A stretch of DNA of 64,000 bases from Bacteroidia bacterium (GTDB lineage Bacteria; Bacteroidota; Bacteroidia; J057). The notes below the pieces were generated by a model. It had not been told where the DNA came from. It was given only the letters and a program-made list of their open reading frames with translations, and did no database searches. How positions within the stretch are numbered: the first letter of the stretch is position 1; each line of letters begins with the position of its first letter. Of this stretch, positions 8,246 to 16,328 are shown one piece after another. Position numbers and translations under genes: made by a program. The stretch is taken from assembly GCA_019695295.1 (NCBI GenBank), contig JAIBAH010000006.1, positions 30,011 to 94,010 of the forward strand, read 5' to 3'.

Positions 8246-10000
8246 TCACTGCACCCTCCCCACCGGATACAGCCCATGCGTTTCCTCATAATAAACCGAA
8301 TGCTTATACACCCATTCCAGTTGAGCTTCGCCAGAGGCGGCGAGTTTGGGGTCGGTGGTTTTGGCGTTTTCGAGTTGAGTACGTAATTCAGGGTTCCTAC
8401 GGAGGAGGTCGGCGGCGAGGTCTTCGAATACGTAGTCGGAGAAATGCTCTTTTTGCTGGAGGATACCATCGAAGAAGCCCCATGCGAAGAAAGAATCGGT
8501 GGCCTGAGGTTCCAGGGTTTCCAAGATGTATCGTTTGAGGGGTTGTGCGGTGGGAATGAGTAAATCTCCCTGATGAAACAAAACCTGCCGGGTGACCGGT
8601 TCTACTTTGACATTAGAGTGAAGGTATTTGCCTTCATAAGGGCGGGAAGTAGTCTGAAAATCCCGGATATAATACATTTCCACCGAAATAAGCGAATCCT
8701 TTTGCAGCGTGCGGAATTGAACGCCGTTTGCCGCTAGCCTTTCCCTAACCTCCCGGTAAGCCTGCGGAAGAATATAAAACTCCGGAATTCTGATACTCAG
8801 GGTTGGTTTAAAAACATTCCAGAAAGGAATTTCCTTATCATAGGGAAGCGAGCGGTCATAATACAAGCGGTCAAAACCCGAAACCTCACTTTTTTTATAT
8901 TTAGCTTCGTATCCCTTAAAACGGATACTATCCCGCTGATTTTCATCCAGTACCCACTGAACCGGAAGTTCCTTCGCCTCCATCGTTTGCCGGATTGCGG
9001 CCTTACGGACGGTCATCAGCTCAGGCCCGTGAAGGTGAAGAAACCCAATCGCAGATTCCATAAATGCGTAGGTACTCCAGACCCTGTCCGGAAAAGGCTT
9101 GAGCATATGCGTTTCCGGCATAAACCCAATTGTATGATGCAGGGCGGCATATCCCGTAGAGTAACGCGGATGATCCATAAAACCATAAATTCCCCCGTCA
9201 GGGCTGCCATCCGAATTGACATACGGAATCATTTCCCATTTTTTGCTTTCCATCTCCCTGTACAAGAAAGGAAGCAATTTTCCCTCTAAAAAAGCCCCCA
9301 AATCCGGAGCGATTTTATTATGCTGAGTGGGAATCAGCGTCATCGTATAGGGATAATCTGCTCCGTTAGAGGTGTGATTATCAACGAATAAGTCTGGACT
9401 CCAAACAGCAAAAATCCGGTTAAAAGAAAGCGCATTCAAGCTACTGCATTTTATAAAATCCCGGTTCAGGTCAAGATTTTGCGCATTCCCCCTAAAACCA
9501 TACGCCTCCGGGCCATTTTGATTGGCACGGCTGAAATTCCCTCTGTTCAGGCAGCCGTCCACATTATATACCGGAATAACCACAATCACAATATCCCGAA
9601 GCATATCCCGAAACCGGGGTGCACATAAATCCCGGAGTAACATCATCGTAGCGTCGATACCTTCGGGTTCTCCAGGGTGGATTCCGTTATTGATAAAAAG
9701 GAGGCATTTATTTCTTTTTCTTGCGTCTTCCGGCGTAAACACCCCTTCTGTGGAAAAAACAACCGTATGAAGTGGCTTTCCCGCATCCGTTTCCCCGGAT
9801 TCCTGAAGAGAAATAAAGGGAGACGCACTGGCAAGTTTTGTATAAAAATCGACGATTTCCGGATAAGTAGCCGTTTTGGAAGAATCTTTTTCGAATGGAG
9901 TAATAAGAGAGGTTTTCATATTAACCGAATTTTTTTGAGGAAGATGACAAGAAAATAAAAAACATAAAAATAAGCCCTTCAGAAAGTAAAATTTATTCAT
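8246..10000 (-). CDS. M14-family zinc carboxypeptidase, lipoprotein
   Basis: A 584-residue exported metallopeptidase. The N-terminus (MNKFYFLKGLFLCFLFSCHL) ends in a lipobox with Cys18, so the protein is probably lipid-anchored in the envelope. The M14 zinc motif HPGEPEG gives His108 and Glu111; a later DNHTSNG supplies the third histidine ligand region, and MPETHMLKP carries the likely catalytic Glu. These support PF00246-type carboxypeptidase activity on peptides or murein fragments. The C-terminal part (about 400-584) is not recognisable by eye and may be a substrate-binding module. It is transcribed away from the beta-barrel gene at 10094. No promoter of consensus form is evident in the 93-base divergent gap. 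Confidence 0.8.
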   Translation of the reverse strand: MNKFYFLKGLFLCFLFSCHLPQKNSVNMKTSLITPFEKDSSKTATYPEIVDFYTKLASASPFISLQESGETDAGKPLHTVVFSTEGVFTPEDARKRNKCLLFINNGIHPGEPEGIDATMMLLRDLCAPRFRDMLRDIVIVVIPVYNVDGCLNRGNFSRANQNGPEAYGFRGNAQNLDLNRDFIKCSSLNALSFNRIFAVWSPDLFVDNHTSNGADYPYTMTLIPTQHNKIAPDLGAFLEGKLLPFLYREMESKKWEMIPYVNSDGSPDGGIYGFMDHPRYSTGYAALHHTIGFMPETHMLKPFPDRVWSTYAFMESAIGFLHLHGPELMTVRKAAIRQTMEAKELPVQWVLDENQRDSIRFKGYEAKYKKSEVSGFDRLYYDRSLPYDKEIPFWNVFKPTLSIRIPEFYILPQAYREVRERLAANGVQFRTLQKDSLISVEMYYIRDFQTTSRPYEGKYLHSNVKVEPVTRQVLFHQGDLLIPTAQPLKRYILETLEPQATDSFFAWGFFDGILQQKEHFSDYVFEDLAADLLRRNPELRTQLENAKTTDPKLAASGEAQLEWVYKHSVYYEETHGLYPVGRVQ

Positions 10001-10093
10001 AAATACTTAGAATTTGCTTAGAAAGTATGAAAATTTATATAAAAATTAAATCAAGCTGCAAAAATTGCTTAATTTTACTAAAATTTCAGCAAT

Positions 10094-10801
10094 ATGTTAA
10101 AAAAATATACGCTCACCGCCATTTTTATCGGACTCAGTGGATTGATTTTTGCGCAGCAATTAAAAGGGTTTTATTCTGAAGAGCACGTATTTACCCCTGT
10201 ATTTTCCTATGCACAGTTAAGTATCAATGAACAAAATCTGAAAACCATTCCCAGACTATCTCTTTCGGCAATGCACCGCATTCATTACGGATGGAAAGTC
10301 TTTGGTTTTTCTGGCGGGTTAGGGGCAAGCAACCTTGGTATCATCACCCAACCCAATGACAGCACTATCCTGAAAAGGAGAGTTTACAGTCTTACACCCG
10401 AAGCAGGCATTCGGTTTGGGTTTCCCAAAGCAGGGATTTTCATGGGACTTGCAGGCGATGTCCCCATTCATTACAAAGAAAAAGAAATCACGGGCAAGCG
10501 AAAAATCAGGACTACAGAATTTTTCAGCGATAAAATCAGTCGGTTTATCCCTTCCGCTTATGCCGGACTAAGTTTTCATTATTTTGAAATCCGGGCACAA
10601 TATTTACTGGGAAATTTTTTCAGTAAAAAGAATCCGGCTTTCCTCAACACGAAAACAGACATTCTTAATATCGCGCTCTCTTTCAATCATTTATATTTTC
10701 AGCAATTTTTTAAAAACCTCGGAGGAGGCAAAAAATATGATGAGTATCCTAAACCGGAAACAGAGGAGAAAGACAAAGACATCCGAAAAACTGCGTTGTA
10801 G
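10094..10801 (+). CDS. Outer-membrane beta-barrel-like protein (235 aa)
   Basis: The signal peptide is MLKKYTLTAIFIGLSGLIFAQ. The mature part has alternating strands with glycine and aromatic residues (WKVFGFSGGLGASNLGI, GIRFGFPKAGIFMGLAGDVPIHY, FIPSAYAGLSFHYFEIRAQY), then a charged periplasmic-looking tail (KPETEEKDKDIRK). It is likely a small outer-membrane barrel. The PorP/SprF-like family, some members of which serve type IX secretion or gliding, is a loose comparison only. It lies upstream of, and in the same direction as, the carboxypeptidase-regulatory-like protein and holB; the 96-base gap after it leaves cotranscription open. Confidence 0.6.
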   Translation: MLKKYTLTAIFIGLSGLIFAQQLKGFYSEEHVFTPVFSYAQLSINEQNLKTIPRLSLSAMHRIHYGWKVFGFSGGLGASNLGIITQPNDSTILKRRVYSLTPEAGIRFGFPKAGIFMGLAGDVPIHYKEKEITGKRKIRTTEFFSDKISRFIPSAYAGLSFHYFEIRAQYLLGNFFSKKNPAFLNTKTDILNIALSFNHLYFQQFFKNLGGGKKYDEYPKPETEEKDKDIRKTAL

Positions 10802-10897
10802 GGTACAACCTTTCGGAGAAAAAAACCCTCTTGAGATTAACAATGTAATCTACAGTTTCGTTTAATATTCTAACGGCTTTCAGCACTCATTATATTT

Positions 10898-11593
10898 ATG
10901 TATAAAATCATCTTATCTTTTCTTTTGATTCTTTCCGGGTTTGCGGCTTATTCTCAGGGAGTAAGACCTACAAAAGAACAGAATGACAGCGTACCGGTAT
11001 TTCAATTTTCCGGAATGGTAATCGGGCAGAAATCACAGGAAGCGATTCCCTACGTTCAGGTTCAGGTAAATCACTCCAAACGAGGCGTAATGGCCAACGG
11101 AGAAGGATTTTACAGTATCCCCGTTACCCTTGATGACACCCTCTATTACTATCACGTAGCCTACCGGCCTACCAAACTGATTGTCAGAAAATATCTTCAG
11201 GAATACAAAGGCAGTTACTCCCATTATATTTATGTGGTAAATTATATGAAAGAGGATTCCTTCTCGCTGAAAACCGTGTATATTTACCCCTGGAAAAACT
11301 ATGACGAAGTAGTCACGAGTATCACCAATATGCCAACCGACCCTTTTTCCCCTGACGCGATTGCAAGAGATAACCTTGACCCTAAGGTAATGGACGCAAT
11401 TATGGCTTCCCTCCCCAAGGACGCAGATGAAAGAGTGGTAGTGGGAAGACAGATGTATTATGATTTTTACCGCAGAAAAGACCTTATGCCCACCGTCGGG
11501 CTCGACCCCGTAGCAGCGGTGCGCCTGTTGCAGTATGTGGTACAGAAAGCCAAGGAAAAAAGAAACAAAGGATTGAATTACTGGGAGGAATAA
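10898..11593 (+). CDS. Carboxypeptidase-regulatory-like domain protein (231 aa)
   Basis: The signal peptide MYKIILSFLLILSGFAAYSQ is followed by FSGMVIGQKSQEAIPYVQVQVNHSKRG, then a stretch ending in GEGFYSIPV: the start of a CarboxypepD_reg/peptidase-associated beta-sandwich as found at the N-termini of TonB-linked receptors and in many Bacteroidota envelope proteins. No barrel follows, so it is a free periplasmic or surface-facing protein. The second half (IYPWKNYDEVVTSI, RQMYYDFYRRKDLMP, AAVRLLQYVVQKAKEKR) is helical and probably binds a partner. The stop TAA is followed directly by the ATG of holB, so the two are translationally close and almost certainly cotranscribed. Confidence 0.65.
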   Translation: MYKIILSFLLILSGFAAYSQGVRPTKEQNDSVPVFQFSGMVIGQKSQEAIPYVQVQVNHSKRGVMANGEGFYSIPVTLDDTLYYYHVAYRPTKLIVRKYLQEYKGSYSHYIYVVNYMKEDSFSLKTVYIYPWKNYDEVVTSITNMPTDPFSPDAIARDNLDPKVMDAIMASLPKDADERVVVGRQMYYDFYRRKDLMPTVGLDPVAAVRLLQYVVQKAKEKRNKGLNYWEE

Positions 11594-12718
11594 ATGCAGT
11601 TTCAGAAAATCATTAACCAAAAAGAAGCAAAATCCCATCTCCTGCACTCCGTTAATGCAGGGAAATTGCCGCATGCACTCCTGATATGCGGGAGTGAAGG
11701 AGTAGGAAAATTAGCTTTTGCAGTAGCAATTGCTCAGTATATGAACTGCCTGAATCCCACGGAAACAGATAGTTGCGGCACCTGTGCTAACTGCCAGAAA
11801 ATCAGTCAGGGAATACATCCTGATGTGCATTATATCCTGCCGATTATTTCCTCTACCAAAAACGGGCGGGCTTTACTCACAGAAGATTATTTTGAAGAAT
11901 TCCGCACCCATTTTTTTTCCCATCCCTATTACGGATTCGAAGAGTGGCAGCAATCCCTTGACGGAGACAACAAACAGCTGATGATCAGTGTGCATGAGAT
12001 GCGGGAAGCCAAAAGAAAACTATCCCTCAAATCATTTGAAGGAAAAAGCAAAGTACTGATTATCTGGAATATAGAAAAAATGAGGGTAGAAGGAGCCAAT
12101 GCTTTTCTCAAACTATTGGAAGAGCCTCCCGAAAAAACCCTCATTCTGATGACGTGTACTGACCCTAATAAAATTCTGACCACCATCAACTCCCGGTGTC
12201 AGCGGGTATATCTCAACCGCCTCAGCCCGGACGATATAGAGACTTACCTTTTACAGTATAAAAATATAGACGAAGGCCGCGCCCGTGAAATTGCACGAAT
12301 TGCCGACGGAAATATCCAAAATGCAAAGGCCTATTCAGAAGCCGCCGGACAATCGCTGCACGATGCCTATGTAAAGTGGCTGAGAGCGGTGTACAGAGGC
12401 AGTTTCAATGAAATCGTCCACGAAATAGAGCCTGTATTCAAATCGCCCAAAGAGTTTCAGAAATCGTTTGTAAGGCTTGCCATAAAGCAAATCCGCGACT
12501 CCTTTTTATTTCATTTATCCCTTGATAAAATCGCATTTGCAACTGAAGAAGAAGCTGCTTTTCACCGGAATTTTGCCAAACTGCTGAATCCCTCCAAATC
12601 GGAAAGAATCCTGACAGAGCTGGAAAATGCCCTTCGGTATATCACCGGAAATGCCAATGCACAGCTTGTATTTACGGCCTTGTCCCTGAAAATCTACATT
12701 GTTCTGAGAGAAAATTAA
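11594..12718 (+). CDS. holB: DNA polymerase III subunit delta' (clamp loader)
   Basis: A 374-residue AAA+ protein of the clamp-loader family. It has a Walker-A-like loop GSEGVGKLAFA, a four-cysteine zinc module (CLNPTETDSCGTCANC), and the sensor region FLKLLEEPPEKTLILMTC followed by NSRCQRV with the SRC motif. Delta' is the stator of the sliding-clamp loader and often lacks full ATPase chemistry; here the P-loop ends GK-L rather than GKT/S, in keeping with that. The ATG at 11594 touches the previous stop. A dnaX role is unlikely because the length and P-loop fit delta' better. The gene converges with the PcfJ-like gene at 12769. Confidence 0.85.
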   Translation: MQFQKIINQKEAKSHLLHSVNAGKLPHALLICGSEGVGKLAFAVAIAQYMNCLNPTETDSCGTCANCQKISQGIHPDVHYILPIISSTKNGRALLTEDYFEEFRTHFFSHPYYGFEEWQQSLDGDNKQLMISVHEMREAKRKLSLKSFEGKSKVLIIWNIEKMRVEGANAFLKLLEEPPEKTLILMTCTDPNKILTTINSRCQRVYLNRLSPDDIETYLLQYKNIDEGRAREIARIADGNIQNAKAYSEAAGQSLHDAYVKWLRAVYRGSFNEIVHEIEPVFKSPKEFQKSFVRLAIKQIRDSFLFHLSLDKIAFATEEEAAFHRNFAKLLNPSKSERILTELENALRYITGNANAQLVFTALSLKIYIVLREN

Positions 12719-12768
12719 AGTGCTGATTTCTTGTCTGCTGTTAAAGCATTCAAGTTTATCGGTCTTTA

Positions 12769-14406
12769 TCATGAATAACGCCAGTTTAACCCTGGATTTT
12801 GCTTTAACCACAGCGAAACCATTTCCTTATCTGTATTATCAGGATAAACATTAAACCGTTTACGGGCCTGAACAATAGACTTGCCACTTACTTCTATGGT
12901 AAGCAATCTTCCTGTTTCTACCGATTTCCCCTCTCTTATTTCATAAGTACGAAGGGAATAGATTCGGATATCTCCCTGAAAACATCTATAGGCATAGGAA
13001 TACACACAATGACTCATCTTCGCACTCTCATCCGTTAGGGCAAGAGAATCGGTAAGTTCAATGATTTTATACACCACCTCTCCCTTCTGATGATTCAGCG
13101 GTTCCAGACCTCCCTGTTTCCACTGATAGTACTGCTGATATCCGTAACGATACTGAACGTGCCAGGCCTCCATACGGGTTACAAGGCTGTTCCAGCTTCT
13201 GCCTTTAAGGGAATAGGTTGGATTTTGTCGGTATTCATGGTTAATATAATCAATCATCGGTCCGATTTGGGCTAAATTCTCTCTGCTCAGGCCGGTTTCG
13301 CTTTCCTTTGTTTTGAGAATATACAATAACATATCCCAAAGTTCCTGGGTAGCAGGTACCGCCTGAGTGTTTAAAATAGTATTGAGCACCAGATCAGAAA
13401 CAGCAGAGCCTTTCAGGTATCCGTATTTGATTGCGGAATGAAAACTACTGCCTTTGGGAGCTACCATAAACCACTGTGCCATTTTTTTGGTCAGACGGAG
13501 ATAAGGCTGTCTGATTTCCGTTATATTTTGTCCATTGGCAAGCGCACAAAACCATTCTGTGTCTTCATCGGACTCCAGAGAAAGAGTAAGTGCAAATTCC
13601 GGAAGAAAACTTAACCCTTTTTCGGTATTTTCCCCTCCAAACCGTGTATAAATACGGCTAAAGTTGGGAAAAAAAGCAGGATTCGTCATCAGGTTTTCCA
13701 TTTTTTCCATTGGAAACCATTTTCCTGTATAATAAGTCAGGAAAAAAGTAATCAACTGATAAAATCCTGTATAATGGATTTTCTTTACCGGAACATAGTT
13801 AACCAGCATCTTCCTTTTTTCTTTTTCAAAATAGGAAGATACAATCAACTGAAATACAGGCTCAGGAAGCGCCTCCAGTCCTCTTCCTACCGAAAGAAAA
13901 TCAACAAGCTGCCACCAGTTCTGAGGTTGCTGGTTTTCAGCATACTTTACTGCGGTCTTTAATATAAGTTCCCATCTTAGTGCACAGGACGAAGCATTGC
14001 CCCGCTTTTCCAGCACTTTGAGCTCTTCCAGTACATAGCTGTAAGAAGGGTACCCAAAAGTCATTATCTCGCTTAAACTCATGTTCTGTGCGGGATGATT
14101 TTGGGGCAAACTGATTCTTATGTAGTCTGCCTGATAGAGGGTTTCCATCTTGTAAAACAGCGGGATAAAAGCCTCCGATTGCAACGGAAGATTCATCCTT
14201 ACTACTTTGGAAAGGAAAAACATAAATATTCTCTTCCGTTCACAGGAGGGAATATTCAGCGACTGTATCGCAAGAAAGTAATAGGAGAAAGGCGATTCCA
14301 GTGCAGCCTCAAAGGACATTTTCCCTTCAGCCACTCTTCTTAACATTACCCCTAAAGAGATAACGCCTTTCCCTGTCTCTTCAGGGGTGATAACTTGAGT
14401 GTTCAT
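12769..14406 (-). CDS. PcfJ-like domain protein (545 aa)
   Basis: The C-terminal 130 residues (LTDSLALTDESAKMSHCVYSY, YSLRTYE, LLTIEVSGKSIVQARKRFNVYPD, then WLKQNPGL) match the pattern of the PcfJ domain: a conserved M-HCV--Y segment, a beta strand ending TIEV, then Q-R-N. PcfJ was named from enterococcal conjugative plasmids and is of unknown function. The first 400 residues are helical, with many aromatic residues, and resemble no domain I know. There is no signal peptide. The gene stands alone, convergent with holB and with a 750-base empty region upstream. Mobile origin is possible given the family, but no mobility gene is adjacent. Confidence 0.65.
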   Translation of the reverse strand: MNTQVITPEETGKGVISLGVMLRRVAEGKMSFEAALESPFSYYFLAIQSLNIPSCERKRIFMFFLSKVVRMNLPLQSEAFIPLFYKMETLYQADYIRISLPQNHPAQNMSLSEIMTFGYPSYSYVLEELKVLEKRGNASSCALRWELILKTAVKYAENQQPQNWWQLVDFLSVGRGLEALPEPVFQLIVSSYFEKEKRKMLVNYVPVKKIHYTGFYQLITFFLTYYTGKWFPMEKMENLMTNPAFFPNFSRIYTRFGGENTEKGLSFLPEFALTLSLESDEDTEWFCALANGQNITEIRQPYLRLTKKMAQWFMVAPKGSSFHSAIKYGYLKGSAVSDLVLNTILNTQAVPATQELWDMLLYILKTKESETGLSRENLAQIGPMIDYINHEYRQNPTYSLKGRSWNSLVTRMEAWHVQYRYGYQQYYQWKQGGLEPLNHQKGEVVYKIIELTDSLALTDESAKMSHCVYSYAYRCFQGDIRIYSLRTYEIREGKSVETGRLLTIEVSGKSIVQARKRFNVYPDNTDKEMVSLWLKQNPGLNWRYS

Positions 14407-15160
14407 AATCTTGATTTTAAATTAAAATTGTCAGACCTCCTGGGGGAGGGCGACCTTGATACTGAGGCGCATAATGCGCTAAGGGCTTTGCCATTGTAGA
14501 ATTTTGTTAATTGTTTAAATAAAACATCTGCTCCATCCTGATTTTACACAGGACATTTTCTGCCTCCTCAATCCGAACCTGCACCCGTGGCAAAACAGGT
14601 ACAAATTACTCCCGGATTGAAAAAACCGGAACCGATTCTCTGCTACTTACCATTCGCAGATCTATACAAAACGGACATGTCGATGTTATTCTGAATCCCT
14701 GTTTCTCCTTCCGGAATCATAAGAAACCGGATAACAGAAAAAAAATAGTGGATTCAGTACGGGAATCTGCTGAGATATGCTGAATAATGCCGGGAAAGTC
14801 TTTTTATCAAAAAAGAATAAGCCATTCTTTCAATTCAGGAATCTGCAAAAAATAAATTTGTGTGGAATTTTCTATCAAAAAAGAAATCGATCGTAACGCT
14901 ACCGGTGAGAGAAAAGAAACACTCCCGCTTCTTTTTTCTCTGTGTCAGGATATACCTGAAAGTATCTGCTGGGGTAATTTTAAGACTTCTACGAAGGTTA
15001 TTTCAAAGGGTTTCAAAAAACATCCCTTTTTTCACTTTTTAAAAAAAAATCCAAAAACTCATTGCTTATTACATAAATATGTAGTAGCTTTGTTCCATCA
15101 ATCACAATGTGCCGTTTGCTTATTTTATTTTATTCGTATCAACCTTAAAATCACCTCTGT
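14407..15160. other. Long intergenic region
   Basis: A 754-base stretch with no convincing gene. The 100-codon frame starting at 14862 is disfavoured because a good promoter (15062-15092) lies inside it and its composition is not protein-like. The G+C-rich patch at 14441-14500 (CCTCCTGGGGGAGGGCGACC and GCGCATAATGCGC) could fold and might be an RNA leader or decayed RNA, but I cannot identify it. Confidence 0.5.
15062..15092 (+). promoter_or_regulatory. Promoter for the SMR transporter gene
   Basis: TTG at 15062-15064 and TAGCTTTG at 15085-15092 are separated by 20 bases, matching the Bacteroidota primary-sigma consensus. The predicted transcript starts near 15099, about 60 bases before the ATG at 15161. 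Confidence 0.65.
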
Positions 15161-15475
15161 ATGAATTGGTATTATTTACTTTTAGCAATTCTGTTTGATG
15201 TAGCAGGAACTACCTCCATGAAACTGTCTATAGGGTTTTCCAGGCTGATTCCCTCCCTTGCGGTAGTGGTTTCCTATATTTTATGCTTTGCATTTTTCAC
15301 GCTTGCCCTGAAAAAAATGGAAACAAGTACTGCTTATGCTATCTGGTCCGGTTTGGGTACTGCCATCATTGCTTTAGTGGGAGTCGTTGTCTTCAAGGAA
15401 TCATTTGACCTGACCAAACTTATCTCTATCATACTGATTATACTCGGAGTAATCGGATTAAATCTTTCTGTATAA
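15161..15475 (+). CDS. Small multidrug resistance (SMR/EmrE-like) transporter with Asp in place of the key Glu
   Basis: A 104-residue protein with four hydrophobic helices, the size of EmrE. Family motifs are present: GTTSMKLS in helix 1, LALKKMETSTAYAIWSGLGTA covering the end of helix 2 and helix 3 (with the substrate-site Trp of the WSG motif), and a final helix IILIILGVIGLNL. In this family the membrane-embedded glutamate of helix 1 (Glu14 in EmrE) binds drug and protons in turn; the aligned position here is Asp13 (ILFDVAGTT). SMR members export cationic drugs, quaternary ammonium compounds or guanidinium, as dual-topology dimers. It is a single gene with its own promoter; a second SMR partner gene is not visible. 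Confidence 0.85.
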   Translation: MNWYYLLLAILFDVAGTTSMKLSIGFSRLIPSLAVVVSYILCFAFFTLALKKMETSTAYAIWSGLGTAIIALVGVVVFKESFDLTKLISIILIILGVIGLNLSV

Positions 15476-15518
15476 AACAAAAAAAATGCGGTAAGATAAA
15501 GTTGAATCATAAAAGTAT

Positions 15519-15526
15519 GTATCTTT
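15519..15526 (+). promoter_or_regulatory. Probable -7 element before the PmtA-like gene
   Basis: TATCTTTG at 15519-15526 matches TAnnTTTG and lies 43 bases before the ATG at 15570. No good TTTG partner sits at the usual distance, so this is a weaker call. Confidence 0.45.
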
Positions 15527-15569
15527 GAATAAATTTTCAAAACCTTATTCCTAAATACCATACTTAAAA

Positions 15570-16109
15570 ATGAAAAATTATTTAAAAACGGCCGTAGCAT
15601 TTACCAAAAAATTCGGAACGACCGGTGCGATTTCTGAAACATCCCGGTTTGTAGAGCAGGAAATCACGGAGTTTGTAAAAGAGAATACTCCCCAAACCAT
15701 TGTAGAATTTGGAGCGGGACACGGCAATATCACTCAGATGATTTTGTCCAGAATGCATCCGGACTCCGTACTGTATTCTTTTGAGCTTGAAGCCGAGTTT
15801 ATCCCCTTACTCAATCTGATTCAGGACAAAAGATTACACGTAATCCACGACTCTGCAGATAATATTTTACATAAAGTAAAACCTCATAGTGTAGATGTGG
15901 TAGTTTCTTCCATCCCGTTTACCATCATTCCCAAAGAAATCGGGTTTTCCATTCTCTCCAAAACCCGGGAAGCCCTGAAACCCGGTGGCTCGTTTCATCA
16001 GGTCCTGTATTCGATTCAGATTGGGCGGTTTGAAAAGCATTTTTCTGATGTAAAAATCAAACCTGTACTGAATTTCCCCGTGGCTTTTATTCATCACTGT
16101 AAAAAATAG
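15570..16109 (+). CDS. PmtA-like phospholipid N-methyltransferase family protein
   Basis: A 179-residue Rossmann-fold SAM-dependent methyltransferase. Motif I is VEFGAGHGNITQ, followed by the acidic strand end YSFELEAEF and the post-strand motif VVSSIPFTIIP. The N-terminal signature KKFGTTGAISETSRF is typical of bacterial phospholipid N-methyltransferases that convert phosphatidylethanolamine towards phosphatidylcholine, a family that also resembles KsgA-type rRNA methylases. The substrate is therefore uncertain: phospholipid is favoured, rRNA adenine is the alternative. No lipid gene is next to it. The preceding SMR gene ends 94 bases upstream and a -7 element suggests separate transcription. 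Confidence 0.7.
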   Translation: MKNYLKTAVAFTKKFGTTGAISETSRFVEQEITEFVKENTPQTIVEFGAGHGNITQMILSRMHPDSVLYSFELEAEFIPLLNLIQDKRLHVIHDSADNILHKVKPHSVDVVVSSIPFTIIPKEIGFSILSKTREALKPGGSFHQVLYSIQIGRFEKHFSDVKIKPVLNFPVAFIHHCKK

Positions 16110-16328
16110 CACTGGATTAAAGTGGGAATATGGTGAAATTATCAGGCTGAAAAATAAACATAAAATACTAAAAATCAATATTTTAAAAATATCTCCCTGA
16201 CGTAATTACCGTTATTTCGGTATTTTTACAAATTTCCCGTTTTATATTCAGTAAAAACTTCTTATTATTACACCCTGAAACCGCCCTTTCAGGGAGGCAA
16301 TTATGTTTTTCTATTGCGAGATATAAAT

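Noticed and set aside
8176..8538. Plus-strand frame of 120 codons overlapping the carboxypeptidase gene end
   Set aside because: It is a shadow of the M14 gene, rich in Arg and Pro, and antisense to well-supported coding sequence.
11033..11674. Minus-strand 213-codon frame
   Set aside because: Antisense to the carboxypeptidase-regulatory-like gene and the start of holB, both of which have clear motifs.
14441..14500. Riboswitch or small RNA in the G+C-rich patch
   Set aside because: There are short complementary words, but no known riboswitch core or terminator, and the neighbouring genes give no support.
14862..15164. 100-codon frame upstream of the SMR gene
   Set aside because: A full consensus promoter lies inside it, it overlaps the SMR start, and the product resembles nothing.
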